Positions 1 through 9,359 of a stretch of DNA of 64,000 nucleotides are shown piece after piece. Numbering within the stretch: the stretch's first letter is position 1; the number at the start of each line of letters is the position of its first letter. Origin of the DNA: JAKFWF01 sp031367505 (GTDB lineage Bacteria > Pseudomonadota > Alphaproteobacteria > Rhizobiales > Hyphomicrobiaceae); NCBI GenBank assembly GCA_031367505.1, contig JANLPY010000172.1:1-64000 (forward strand). The letters are read 5' to 3'. The position numbers were made by a program, and so were the translations under genes. The notes under the pieces were generated by a model. It had not been told where the DNA came from and did no database searches. It was given only the letters and a program-made list of their open reading frames with translations.

Positions 1-45
1 TCACCACCACGGCTTTTGACCGCAGCAGCTTGCAGTGGCTTGGGA

Positions 46-1830
46 TCAGCACCTGATTGCCGAACCCGAAGGGTCCTCCTTCATCTCTCGTACAGTTGCG
101 CGCAACCGTTTGGACCGGCTACGCTCGTGACACACGACCCATCCCTGAATCTTCTCGATGTCAGGCGGTTGTCCGTCACGCAAGACGCGCTTTCCGTCCG
201 ATGTCGCCGCAAATAACAGCACCTTCGCGGACAGCTGAGCCGGGTCTACATCAGCAATATCATCCGCTGTTTTGTAGCCGGCGCCCGTCAGCAATTGCGC
301 ATGCGTGCCACGCAACCCAGGGATCTCCATCACCAACAGCGCTTGATACTGCCAGGTTTCGATAAGGTCGGCATCTATGCGGCGATCAGCCAGACGTGTC
401 GCGATCGCATCTGGCGATAGATCGAGAAAATCTGCCACTGTCTTGACCCCCAACGAAGCAAACCGCTCGGCCATCTTCGGGCCAATCGACGGTGCGGCTT
501 CGAGATCATCGCCCTCGCTCAGATAGTATTTGGGTTCGCGATCGGTTGCTTTTGGTTGAACCAATGGCACCGAGACTTCGGCAGGCTTGACCTCTGGCAT
601 CGACGCTCGCAATGCAGCGAGAGCCGCAAACGGACCCGGCGCGGCTGCGGGAGCTGGAGGCGTCACAGCCGGTACAGCGGCCGGCGGGGAAGGTGGCGCG
701 GCGACTGGAACGACCGGCTTTGCCGCGATCGGCGCAGACACTGGAGCCGGTGGCGCTGCGCGTGCAATCAGTGGAACTGCCGAAGATGGCACAACCGCGG
801 GCGCTACTACCGGTTTGGGCGGGCTCGCGACGGTAGGGGATGCGGCGGCGGCAACCTTTGCGGCGACCGGCTGTGCAACTTTCAGCCTGGCTGCCCGTTC
901 CGTTGCCTGCTTGGCGAGTTTGGCACCAAGAACCTCCTTCTCATGCAGATCCCGCACCATCCGGTCGTCCTCGGGCAGAGTTTTATCGACCCGTCCCGTG
1001 GCTTTCAACTCGTCGTACATCGCCTCGACGGTTCGGCGGTCCTCCGCATTCGACAGTCGCTTTGCCAGCGCTTTTGACGGGATCTTGATCGCAGCCATGA
1101 TCGTATCGAGCGTCAGCTCGACGTGGGGCGGGGCGACCGCTGCTTCCTCGATTGCTTTCTCGAGGATGCGCGCAAAACCAGTGGCCGCATAGATGAGCAG
1201 TTCGGCGACGATACTGCGCGCGATGCCGTCAAGGCCAGAGGGCGGGTCGGTGACGCCGCGATGGATATCATAATGCGCAATCAGTTTTTCATAATAGCGG
1301 TGCGAGAACTCGGCACCGTTGCACACCATCGCTTTAAGCCAATCGGCACCAACCGGGACTGGCACCGCAAGCACTGGATAACGCTCGACCCCAAGCGCGC
1401 GAAGATCGTTGTACGACCTATTGATGCTCCACTCGGCCGCGCGGTGAATCGCGTTCTCGGCTTCAGTCTGCCCGGTGTGAAATGGGTGGATTGGATCAGT
1501 GTAATAGTGGCTCGTCACACCGGCCGCATAGACCGCGTCTTCCCAGCGCTGTTCTTTGAAGGCGATGACGGTTTTGTTGTACCAGGCAACGACTTGCTCA
1601 GGTGCGCCGCCCCAATAGGTGTCGCCGACGTGCAGAACGTGGTTCTTGAAATCCTTGAATTTGTTGTCCGGATCCTTCGAGCCGACCATGTAAATTTCGG
1701 CATGCTTGAGGAAGACGCGCATCCACGCGTCGCTCTTTTCGATCTGCAGCCCTTGGAGAGCATCGAGCGCCAACTTGTGGTGCGTGCCATTGGCATGTGC
1801 TGCGTAAACGATGCGGAATAACATGGACAT
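46..1830 (-). CDS. Zinc-dependent phospholipase C/S1-P1-like protein fused to a DUF4332 helix-hairpin-helix domain
   Basis: I do not know a named gene with this architecture. The first ~260 of 594 residues resemble the alpha-helical zinc-dependent phospholipase C / S1-P1 nuclease fold: a histidine-rich start (HANGTHHK), HAEIY near 43, and a cluster SHYYTDPIHPFHTG near 107-120 with E123, E125, H129 and E133 as plausible metal ligands. A long Ala/Pro/Val-rich linker (about 315-430) leads to a C-terminal DUF4332-type region with two helix-hairpin-helix motifs (IGPKMAERFASLGVKT and PGLRGTHAQLLTGAGYKT). There is no signal peptide, so a cytoplasmic location is inferred. I start at the ATG at 1830 because GGAG lies 9 bases upstream; a TTG 15 bases further out is weaker. 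No partner gene is adjacent on this strand. Substrate is unknown; lipid or nucleic acid are both possible. Confidence 0.75.
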   Translation of the reverse strand: MSMLFRIVYAAHANGTHHKLALDALQGLQIEKSDAWMRVFLKHAEIYMVGSKDPDNKFKDFKNHVLHVGDTYWGGAPEQVVAWYNKTVIAFKEQRWEDAVYAAGVTSHYYTDPIHPFHTGQTEAENAIHRAAEWSINRSYNDLRALGVERYPVLAVPVPVGADWLKAMVCNGAEFSHRYYEKLIAHYDIHRGVTDPPSGLDGIARSIVAELLIYAATGFARILEKAIEEAAVAPPHVELTLDTIMAAIKIPSKALAKRLSNAEDRRTVEAMYDELKATGRVDKTLPEDDRMVRDLHEKEVLGAKLAKQATERAARLKVAQPVAAKVAAAASPTVASPPKPVVAPAVVPSSAVPLIARAAPPAPVSAPIAAKPVVPVAAPPSPPAAVPAVTPPAPAAAPGPFAALAALRASMPEVKPAEVSVPLVQPKATDREPKYYLSEGDDLEAAPSIGPKMAERFASLGVKTVADFLDLSPDAIATRLADRRIDADLIETWQYQALLVMEIPGLRGTHAQLLTGAGYKTADDIADVDPAQLSAKVLLFAATSDGKRVLRDGQPPDIEKIQGWVVCHERSRSKRLRATVREMKEDPSGSAIRC

Positions 1831-1915
1831 GATAGATCTCTCCAATCGTGAGAGACCGAACCTAGGCGAGTCGCCTCGCGTCCTTTAGTGAGCAACGAAT
1901 AAAACTTCGTTCTTT

Positions 1916-1953
1916 CAACAGGTTTAAGCTTGGGCAACAGGTTTAAGCTCGGG
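1916..1953. repeat. Two-copy 19-bp tandem direct repeat
   Basis: CAACAGGTTTAAGCTTGGG (1916-1934) is followed immediately by CAACAGGTTTAAGCTCGGG (1935-1953), with one mismatch. It lies just downstream of the HAD gene stop codon and upstream of the phospholipase-like gene. It is probably a slippage duplication; an operator role is possible but unsupported. Confidence 0.7.
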
Positions 1954-1958
1954 CGCCA

Positions 1959-2573
1959 TCAAACGCCAGGAACACTTAGCCTCTGCAACGATTGCCGCAC
2001 ATTGGCGTCACCGGCAAAATGGACGGTCCGGAGTCCAAGCGACGTAGCAGTTGCGATGTTAGCTGCGGAATCGTCGATGAACACAGCGCGCGACGGATCC
2101 AGCTTATGGCGATCAAGCAGTAAGCGATAAATGGCAGGATCCGGTTTGATTAACTTTACTTCACCCGACACGATCGCGTCGTCGAACGTCGTGAGGAACG
2201 GGAACATGCGGCAGGCGATCGGGAATTTTTCAGCACTGAAATTGGTAATCGCGTAAACTGTTGTGCCGGCCTTTTTCAAGTCGGCGAGCACCGCGACATT
2301 CTCTTCGATGGCGCCGTCGAGGCAATCGGCCCATCGGCCATCGAAGGCATGCAGTGCCTCGTGGTGGTGAGGGAACCTGGTCGCGAGTTCCGCGGTGCCA
2401 ACAGCAAATGGCTTACCTGCATCGAACTTTTGATTTTCGATTTCGAGCCCGGTCTCGGCCAAGAAGTCTTTGATCTTTGTGTCCTCGTCGAAGACCCGGC
2501 GATAAAGATTGTGAATATCCCAGCGGATCAGCACGTTGCCGATGTCGAAAATAACCGTATCGATACGTGCCAC
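1959..2573 (-). CDS. HAD-superfamily hydrolase, YihX-like sugar phosphatase
   Basis: A 204-residue HAD subfamily IA phosphatase. Motif I is VIFDIGNVL with the nucleophile D10; the usual second Asp of DxD is Gly, as in the YihX alpha-glucose-1-phosphatase group. Motif II is ITNFS, then KPDPAIY and motif IV FIDDS. The start is the GTG at 2573, where the conserved motif begins six residues in and GGGGTGATC supplies a ribosome site; the open frame upstream of it overlaps the neighbouring gene and has no family similarity. It is the last gene of an anmK-membrane protein-HAD run on the minus strand, 23 bases after the membrane protein. Sugar phosphate turnover is likely; the exact substrate is not readable. 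Confidence 0.85.
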   Translation of the reverse strand: MARIDTVIFDIGNVLIRWDIHNLYRRVFDEDTKIKDFLAETGLEIENQKFDAGKPFAVGTAELATRFPHHHEALHAFDGRWADCLDGAIEENVAVLADLKKAGTTVYAITNFSAEKFPIACRMFPFLTTFDDAIVSGEVKLIKPDPAIYRLLLDRHKLDPSRAVFIDDSAANIATATSLGLRTVHFAGDANVRQSLQRLSVPGV

Positions 2574-2596
2574 CCGATCACCCCCGACCAATAAAG

Positions 2597-2863
2597 TTAT
2601 TGGAGATTGCCCAAACCGCGCCGGCCGAACCATACGGCTGCCAAGCCGCCCAATATCGGCAACACACTCCAGAGCACCAAGTTGCGCTGAAAACCCGATG
2701 GGTCGGCCGCGCGAGTGACGGTCGTGCTGACGCGGCCCACAACGTAGGTCATCTCGCCGCTGCTGAGGGCCGCGTAGCCGGTAACACACCCTAGGAAAAC
2801 CGCGATCGCTCCGAACAATAACAACATCCCGAAAAGAGCGAGCCGGAACAGATAAAAGCCCAT
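2597..2863 (-). CDS. Small membrane protein of unknown function
   Basis: An 88-residue protein with two predicted membrane helices, about residues 5-32 and 60-80, separated by a short polar segment containing TTVTRAADPSG. It starts only 4 bases after the anmK stop codon, with AAGGTGAG just upstream of the ATG, so it is very probably translated from the anmK message. I recognise no family. The position between a cell-wall sugar kinase and a sugar phosphatase suggests an envelope role, but that is only inference. Confidence 0.75.
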   Translation of the reverse strand: MGFYLFRLALFGMLLLFGAIAVFLGCVTGYAALSSGEMTYVVGRVSTTVTRAADPSGFQRNLVLWSVLPILGGLAAVWFGRRGLGNLQ

Positions 2864-2867
2864 GTTC

Positions 2868-4058
2868 TCACCTTGTAGCCTTGGCCAAGATTCCGCCAGT
2901 CATCGGCTGGTCGACGCCTGTAGTCCCTGGAAACGTAATCGGCAACTTTAACAGTGAACGGACGGCCAGATAAGCCCAGGCTTCCGCTTCGATCGAATCA
3001 CCATCGAGCCCCACCGCTTCGGCTGGCACCACGGCGTTCTCGACGCGGGCAGCTAGCATGCTCATCAGTGTCTTGTTGCGCCGGCCGCCGCCGCAAACCA
3101 CCCATAGCAGCGGCTCCTCGGGAAAGTGTTCGCGTGCCCGCGCGATCGACTGCACTGTGAAAGCGGTCAGAGTTGCGGCCCCATCCTCGAGCGACAAATT
3201 ATCAACCAGATCGACGATAAAGGCCTGCCGGTCGAGTGATTTGGGTGGCGGATCAGCGAAGAACGAATGATTGAGATAGAAGCGGACGATATCTTCACTG
3301 ACGCGGCCTTTCGCGGCTGTTGCGCCATCGTCATCGCGGGCGCGGCCCGTATGCTGGAGCATCCAATCGTCGAGCAAGGCATTGCCGGGCCCGGTGTCGA
3401 AACCGATCAGATTACCATCGCGGCCGATGTAGGTGACGTTGGCGACGCCGCCAATGTTGAGGACCGCCACAGGACGTTGCGGGAGCTTGGCCACGAGCGC
3501 GCGATGATACACGGGCACCAGCGGCGCACCGTGCCCTCCCGCTTCGCAGTCGGCGGCTCGCAAATCGTAGACCACATCGATGCCTGTTGCGCGTGCTAGC
3601 AACCGGCCGTCGCCGAGTTGCACGGTTAGCTTGTAAAATCGCGGCGTGGTTGTAACGCTTGGCGCAAAGATCGCGTTGTTCCAAGCCGAGTCGAATTTGG
3701 TCAACTGCTTATGCAGCACCGTCTGCCCATGAAAGCCAATACAATCGATCGCGGACGGCTGTAACGAATGCTGCCCCAAAAACCGGTTGACCGCGTCGCC
3801 GTGCCGCTCCGTTAATGCTTGCTCCACCTCGCGAAGGCAGCCCGGACGTTGGTCCCGATCGGTCATCGCCTTGGCGTCTTGCAACGCTTCCACCAGTTTT
3901 TTTCGAAACACCGGATCATAGTCGATGGTCGCCGAGGGCCCGCGCCACACGTGCTGGGCGCCATCGGTCTCGATCAAAGCGATATCAATTCCATCGAGCG
4001 AGGTTCCGCTCATCAAGCCGATGGCGCGCATGCGGCCAGTATCCGATGATTTAGCCAT
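2868..4058 (-). CDS. anmK: Anhydro-N-acetylmuramic acid kinase
   Basis: AnmK phosphorylates and opens 1,6-anhydro-MurNAc released during murein turnover, giving MurNAc-6-phosphate for recycling in the cytoplasm. The protein has 396 residues, slightly longer than the usual ~370. It shows the family N-terminal signature LMSGTSLDGIDIAL (15-28), GFHGQTVLHK, the FDTGPGNALLDDW motif and the C-terminal VCGGGRRN. The ATG at 4058 has GAGGGCAAGT in front. It lies back to back with tyrS, 67 bases apart, an arrangement common in Hyphomicrobiales, and leads the operon with the small membrane protein and the HAD phosphatase. Confidence 0.95.
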   Translation of the reverse strand: MAKSSDTGRMRAIGLMSGTSLDGIDIALIETDGAQHVWRGPSATIDYDPVFRKKLVEALQDAKAMTDRDQRPGCLREVEQALTERHGDAVNRFLGQHSLQPSAIDCIGFHGQTVLHKQLTKFDSAWNNAIFAPSVTTTPRFYKLTVQLGDGRLLARATGIDVVYDLRAADCEAGGHGAPLVPVYHRALVAKLPQRPVAVLNIGGVANVTYIGRDGNLIGFDTGPGNALLDDWMLQHTGRARDDDGATAAKGRVSEDIVRFYLNHSFFADPPPKSLDRQAFIVDLVDNLSLEDGAATLTAFTVQSIARAREHFPEEPLLWVVCGGGRRNKTLMSMLAARVENAVVPAEAVGLDGDSIEAEAWAYLAVRSLLKLPITFPGTTGVDQPMTGGILAKATR

Positions 4059-4125
4059 ACTTGCCCTCGCGGCCTTTGCCGTGCATGGTCGCAGCCTCCT
4101 TCAACCCATTGCAAGTAGAGGCGCC

Positions 4126-5400
4126 ATGAATTGTGGCGCAATGCCGATGACATCGCAAAAATCTGACTTTCTGCACATCCTGACAGAGCGTGGCTTCATC
4201 CACCAGGGCTCGGATATGGTGGGCATCGATGATCTGGCCGCCAAAGGAAATTTGATCGGCTACATTGGATTCGACTGCACCGCCCCCTCGCTACACGTCG
4301 GCTCACTGATTCCAATCATGATGATGTATTGGTTGCAAGCGACGGGCAACAAGCCGATCGCGCTGATGGGCGGCGGCACGACACGCGTCGGCGATCCCTC
4401 CGGTAAGGATGAGAGCCGCGCCATCCGCAGCATCGAAGAGATCGAAGCCAACAAGAACAGCATCAAGTCGGTTTTCGCAAAAGTGTTGAAGTTTGGCTCG
4501 AACAAGACCGATGCCACTATGATCGACAACGCTGAATGGCTGGCGCCGCTCAACTACATCGAGTTCCTGCGCGACGTCGGCCGCCATTTCTCGGTCAACC
4601 GTATGTTGACGATGGATAGCGCGCGCATGCGTCTGGAACGCGAGCAGGAGCTATCGTTCATCGAGTTCAACTACATGCTGTTGCAGTCTTATGATTTCGT
4701 AGAACTCAACCGCCGGTACGGTTGCAATTTGCAGATGGGTGGCTCGGATCAATGGGGCAACATCGTCACCGGCATCGATCTGGGCCGGCGCATGGGCACG
4801 CCTCAGCTGTACGCGCTGACTTGTCCGCTACTGACGACGGCATCCGGCGCGAAAATGGGCAAGACGGCGTCGGGCGCGGTTTGGCTCAACGAGGAACAGC
4901 TTTCGGCATACGACTACTGGCAGTTCTGGCGCAACACCGAGGACGCCGACGTCGGACGGTTTCTGCGCCTGTTCACGACATTGCCAATGGCCGAGATTGG
5001 GAAGCTCGCAGCCTTACAAGGCGCGGAGATCAACGACGCAAAGAAGGTGCTCGCAACAGAGGCAACCGCACTCGTGCACGGCCGCGAGAAAGCGGAGGCT
5101 GCAGCCCTGACAGCGCAGAAAACATTCGAGCAGGGCACACTTGCAACTGACCTGCCGACGATTGAGGTTCCACGTGCCGATATTGAGAATGAGCTCGGAG
5201 CATTGGCCGCATTCGTGACGGCCGGTCTGGTGAAGTCGAATGGCGAAGCACGACGTCAGGTGGTGGGCGGTGGCTTACGGATCAATGATCAACCTGTGAC
5301 CGACGAGAAAGCCAAGCTACGCGCGTCCGATATCGGGCCTGACGGTGTCATCAAGCTGTCGCTCGGCAAGAAGAAACATGTGCTGTTGCGGCCGGTGTAG
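4126..5400 (+). CDS. tyrS: Tyrosyl-tRNA synthetase
   Basis: Class I aminoacyl-tRNA synthetase charging tRNA-Tyr. The protein of about 424 residues contains the HIGH-like LHVG (56-59), the tyrosine-pocket region GSDQWGN, the KMSKS-like KMGKT (243-247) and a C-terminal S4 RNA-binding domain with GGGLRINDQ. The start is uncertain: the ATG at 4126 has AGAGG four bases upstream; the ATG at 4147 is where family similarity (TSQKSDFL) begins; the ATG at 4141 lies between them. The open frame continues upstream across the anmK start and is not likely to be translated there. It is divergent from anmK, so both promoters must lie in the short spacer. Confidence 0.95.
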   Translation: MNCGAMPMTSQKSDFLHILTERGFIHQGSDMVGIDDLAAKGNLIGYIGFDCTAPSLHVGSLIPIMMMYWLQATGNKPIALMGGGTTRVGDPSGKDESRAIRSIEEIEANKNSIKSVFAKVLKFGSNKTDATMIDNAEWLAPLNYIEFLRDVGRHFSVNRMLTMDSARMRLEREQELSFIEFNYMLLQSYDFVELNRRYGCNLQMGGSDQWGNIVTGIDLGRRMGTPQLYALTCPLLTTASGAKMGKTASGAVWLNEEQLSAYDYWQFWRNTEDADVGRFLRLFTTLPMAEIGKLAALQGAEINDAKKVLATEATALVHGREKAEAAALTAQKTFEQGTLATDLPTIEVPRADIENELGALAAFVTAGLVKSNGEARRQVVGGGLRINDQPVTDEKAKLRASDIGPDGVIKLSLGKKKHVLLRPV

Positions 5401-5421
5401 CCGGTCCGCACAGCACGCAAG

Positions 5422-8400
5422 TTAGCGTTTGCGTTCGTCCAGAGTTGTTGCCCAACCACCCGACACTTCGGGGGTCACCACACGCGGTCCTTTGGTGGCT
5501 GGCTGACGCACTGGGTCGCCCCCGGCTGGAACTTTTTGCACACGCGGTTTTACGGCTTCGGCAGGTTTATCGTCACGCGGGATCACGCGCGGGTCCTGCG
5601 TGGTCATCTGGAAGAGTTCGCGCGTTAGCCCTGGCGCGATGGCCGAGAGCGGATTGACGATCACTTGAGGCTGCGCCATCGGCCCGACGATGCGGAATGT
5701 GATCCCGAAAACTCCCTCTCCCTTGGTTCCAGCCAACAGCTGACCGAACAACGGAATGCCGCCCACCGCCGCGTTGAGGCCCTGCAGCGGAACGTAAGTG
5801 CCACCGATATCGACACCTTGCGCTTTGAAGTCCGCCTTGCCGCGAAGCCGTGCGCCAAGTACTGGGCCGCGCAACTCGGCGTCATCCAGCACGAACTGAT
5901 CGTAGCCGACCGAAAACGGCGCCCGCATCCAATAGAACTCTGTCGTCTCGCGCTCGACCTTGCGTGAGGGACGCTTGCCAGCTTCCATGCTCGCCCTATT
6001 GTCCCCCGGCGTTTGCAAGACCTCGTTGACGATTGGGTCGCCCAAGATGTGGAACCGCTCCACCAGCATCAAGCCGGTTTTTTCGGCTGGCCCCTTGCCA
6101 TCGAGATTGACGTCCAGCCGCATCTGTCCACCTTGCAGGTTCGGATAGAACCCGATCAACCGGAACGCTTGGCCGGCATCATCGGTCAACGCGACAAGCT
6201 TCCGCGGCTCATTGGCGACCTGCTGAATCCCAACCTCGATCGGCTTGCCGCCGGTGATATTGGCGCGCGCAAGGAGCCCGGAAAGCTTGCCCGCGCGCTT
6301 CGACACCTGCAGCCGCAACCCTTTCAACGAAATGTCCGAGTGACCCAGCACGTTGTCGATCTCGAGCTTGAGATCGAGACCGGTCTGATCCTTTCGCCCG
6401 GCGCCTTGCTTGTCTGCCGATTGGCCGATCGAAAACAGTGAGCGGAAAAATTCGCGGCCATCCCAATATTGTCCGTGCGCCTTCACATCCCAAACATTGT
6501 CGGATCGGAGCGCACCCTGCAACTCGAGCCGTGACACCAACGTCAGCGCAAAATCCGGGAAGTGGAAATCCGTCAACCGGCCCTTAGAATCGAGCCCGAT
6601 GGAGCCGTCGATCGCGATATCATCGCCGACCACTTTGAAGCCCTCAAGCACGGTTTTCTTCTGTTCGTTCTTGCCGACCTCGAACTGCAACAGGGCTTGG
6701 CGTCCCGGCGCTTTACGCCAGCTCAGCGGCTCGATCACCAGCTCGGCATTCGACAGGTCGGCCCGAACTTTAATCTGCGGTTCGCTGCGTCCGCCGCGCG
6801 TGATCGTCACATCAACGGGCACTTCGCCCTGCACCACCTGATTGATATCCAGCCCGAGCTGGTTCCGGTCGCTGGCATCCAAGTTCGCAGTCAAGCGAAG
6901 CGGTGGCTGTTTATCTTCAGTGGCGCCGAAGATCCGCTGGAATCCAAGTTTCGCGACGACCCCGCCAACAAGCATTTGGCCTGTTGCATTCACCGCACCT
7001 TCACCTACGTCGATCGCCACCGTCGCGCCTTGAATGTCGTGCGATCCAAGCGCTTGTTTGACCCGGCCATCGGTGACCTTGGCTTTGCCCTCAATCTTGA
7101 AGTCGGATAACTCGACGCCCGAGACCAGCGGCAGGTTGATTTTGAACTGGCCTTCGACTTTGCCATCCAGCCCTTCGCCAGGCAGCCCAAGTGAGCCGAT
7201 GCCAAGGCTTTCCTGCTCGATGAAATCGATTGCTGCCGCCAGTGGCGCCTGCACCCGGAATGCGATCTCGCCCATCGTGGGTTCGTTGTATATGTCGATC
7301 GCGGTCATCCGTCCGGTCTTTAGGGACAGGCGGCGGCCGGCCACAACCTGCGATGTCGCATCCGGCACCGAGATTTCTAATCCATCGCCCTCGATCCGAA
7401 CGAGTGCACGCGGCACTTCGATCGGGGCAAGCGTTTTGCCGGGGATGAATGCGGCGTCAGCGACCTCCAGCGAGAGCGAAATTCGCTCAGCGTTGCGCGC
7501 CGAAAATGGTTCGCCCTCGCGCGCGGCGATGGCGACCTTGAAAGTACCGCCAAGGACACGTCCCTTGGTCACCTGCCGTCCGACCCAACGCCGCGCGCCA
7601 GGCCCTAAGAGGCGGGGCCAAACTACCTTGGCCACGGCACCTGACACCGGTCCAATTCGACCGTCCAACCGAACCGCCCGTGCGCCAAGTGCGGTACCGA
7701 TCTCACCCGAAGCGTCGATCTGCGCACCCCCAGCGCGAACGACCGCCCGGCTCAACGAGAACACACCGGATTCTGGAATGAAACTACCTTTGATCGACGC
7801 CTCATCCAGGGCAATCGGGGGAACATTGAATTCATCCGCAGACAACCGGCCTTCGGTGCTTTTGATGTCGACCAACCATCGAGACTTCGCAGCCCGGCCA
7901 ACGGCCGCCGGACTACCTTCATTGAACGCGATGGCGGTGCCAGCCATCGTGACCCGGCCTTGCCCCCACTGCAGGGTCGAGGGCGCAAGTTCAATTTGCC
8001 CGCTATTGGCATCGAAACGAATGTCGAAATGCCCCCCATCAATCGGCAGGGGACGCTCGTTGACGCCAGGCATCTGAATGTCGCCGCGGCCAAGTTCGAG
8101 CTGCAAACGACCGTCAACCACATGGCCACTTGGATCCAGATTAATATGCGCCTCGCCGCTCAATGGCACGTCGAACGCATCGATCATCGGAATTTCCGGC
8201 ATCATCGCGGCCAAGCCGCGCGGCACCAGATCTCGGATCGATGCCTGTAAAGTAACGTTCTGCGCCTTTTCCGCCTCCTCGATCTTGAACGACATGCCCC
8301 AGGGGCCCGACGCACTGGCAATCGAAAGATTACCGTTAAGTGTGCTCCGGCGCTTCCGGTGCTCGAGATCGATATCGCCCTCGATGACCGTCCAAACCGT

Positions 8401-9045
8401 CTGCCGGCCGGCACGATCGAGAACGACGGTCGCGTTTCGCACGCCAATTTCCCGGAGATAGGATGATGCATCGGTGCCACGACGGGCCTTTTGACCAGCC
8501 TCGGTGATGAGACGTGCGATATCAATCTGTCGCAGACCGCCTGCCGCGTCGTCGGCGCCCGATACTTGAGCAGGTTTTGCGCTTGCCGCCGAAGGTGCCG
8601 GCTGTGCGTTGCCGCTCGCTGGCTTGGAAAAGCTGATGCTTAGCCCGACCTCATCAGAGTAAAGCAAGAGCAGTCGTGGCTCGATCAAGACGATCTTGTC
8701 TGGCGCCAGACGCCCCGACCAAAGTGCGGCGCCACTCATGCCGATTGCCGCAAGCGGCGCCACGGCGATTGGCGCGGCGTCGGCGTCAGTAAAGCGCACG
8801 TTGCGCATGCGAACCTCGAAGCCGCCACTCTCGGTCAAGCGGATCAGCGCGTCCTCGATCTCGACGTTGATACCTGGCAGTTCTGCAGCGATACTGCGGC
8901 CGATTGGGGCGGCCAAAAACTGCAGTGAAATGGGGCCATTCAACAGCCGCACGTAAAGGACCCCGAGACCGAGACCGGCAAGGATCACAAACGGCAGCAA
9001 ACACTTGGCGACAAACCAGCAGGGGCGGCCGACGGCGGACATGAT
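5422..9045 (-). CDS. Large AsmA-like protein of the YhdP/DUF3971 family
   Basis: Roughly 1200 residues with one N-terminal membrane anchor (CLLPFVILAGLGLGVLYVRL) followed by a long, beta-rich periplasmic body. The DUF3971 and AsmA-like C-terminal regions are recognisable (for example GLMLVERFHILGDP and RGPVLGARLRGKADF). Members such as YhdP and TamB are thought to form hydrophobic grooves bridging inner and outer membranes for phospholipid transfer. The C-terminus is Pro/Lys/Val-rich. I place the start at the ATG at 9045, just before the anchor. The frame stays open to a TTG at 9204 and includes a GTG at 9189, which would add about 50 polar residues. Such tails occur in relatives, so the start is unsure. 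It is divergent from bcp and convergent with tyrS. Confidence 0.85.
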   Translation of the reverse strand: MMSAVGRPCWFVAKCLLPFVILAGLGLGVLYVRLLNGPISLQFLAAPIGRSIAAELPGINVEIEDALIRLTESGGFEVRMRNVRFTDADAAPIAVAPLAAIGMSGAALWSGRLAPDKIVLIEPRLLLLYSDEVGLSISFSKPASGNAQPAPSAASAKPAQVSGADDAAGGLRQIDIARLITEAGQKARRGTDASSYLREIGVRNATVVLDRAGRQTVWTVIEGDIDLEHRKRRSTLNGNLSIASASGPWGMSFKIEEAEKAQNVTLQASIRDLVPRGLAAMMPEIPMIDAFDVPLSGEAHINLDPSGHVVDGRLQLELGRGDIQMPGVNERPLPIDGGHFDIRFDANSGQIELAPSTLQWGQGRVTMAGTAIAFNEGSPAAVGRAAKSRWLVDIKSTEGRLSADEFNVPPIALDEASIKGSFIPESGVFSLSRAVVRAGGAQIDASGEIGTALGARAVRLDGRIGPVSGAVAKVVWPRLLGPGARRWVGRQVTKGRVLGGTFKVAIAAREGEPFSARNAERISLSLEVADAAFIPGKTLAPIEVPRALVRIEGDGLEISVPDATSQVVAGRRLSLKTGRMTAIDIYNEPTMGEIAFRVQAPLAAAIDFIEQESLGIGSLGLPGEGLDGKVEGQFKINLPLVSGVELSDFKIEGKAKVTDGRVKQALGSHDIQGATVAIDVGEGAVNATGQMLVGGVVAKLGFQRIFGATEDKQPPLRLTANLDASDRNQLGLDINQVVQGEVPVDVTITRGGRSEPQIKVRADLSNAELVIEPLSWRKAPGRQALLQFEVGKNEQKKTVLEGFKVVGDDIAIDGSIGLDSKGRLTDFHFPDFALTLVSRLELQGALRSDNVWDVKAHGQYWDGREFFRSLFSIGQSADKQGAGRKDQTGLDLKLEIDNVLGHSDISLKGLRLQVSKRAGKLSGLLARANITGGKPIEVGIQQVANEPRKLVALTDDAGQAFRLIGFYPNLQGGQMRLDVNLDGKGPAEKTGLMLVERFHILGDPIVNEVLQTPGDNRASMEAGKRPSRKVERETTEFYWMRAPFSVGYDQFVLDDAELRGPVLGARLRGKADFKAQGVDIGGTYVPLQGLNAAVGGIPLFGQLLAGTKGEGVFGITFRIVGPMAQPQVIVNPLSAIAPGLTRELFQMTTQDPRVIPRDDKPAEAVKPRVQKVPAGGDPVRQPATKGPRVVTPEVSGGWATTLDERKR

Positions 9046-9359
9046 ACCGCTCGCCCCGGATGATTTCCCGATCGGTCGAGTGGCGTGCGAACGGGCAACG
9101 ATACGCGACGACTGCGCAAGCGGACGCTGTTCCTGCCGCCCTCGTGGCTGGCCCGGCGCCGTCTTATTTTGTCGCGTCGGCGTATCCACCCCTAAGATGC
9201 CCAATCAATTCGAATTAAAACGACGGAATTGGTCCGCTGGGACCACGGCAACGCGACAACTCGGCCATGCTGTCAATTGCCACTAGCACAACCGATTCCA
9301 ACTAGCCTACGTAGATTGAGAAGCATGCGAAAAAGCGTCAAAAGAAAGGCTCGTTCCCC

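Noticed and set aside
1..45. Bases before the first gene, possibly the end of another gene
   Set aside because: A TCA at 1-3 could be a stop on the minus strand, but the frame to its right lies within the first gene and no independent coding signal is present.
5390..5410. GC-rich hairpin over the tyrS stop codon
   Set aside because: The stem is interrupted and has no T tract; such pairings are common in this GC-rich DNA.
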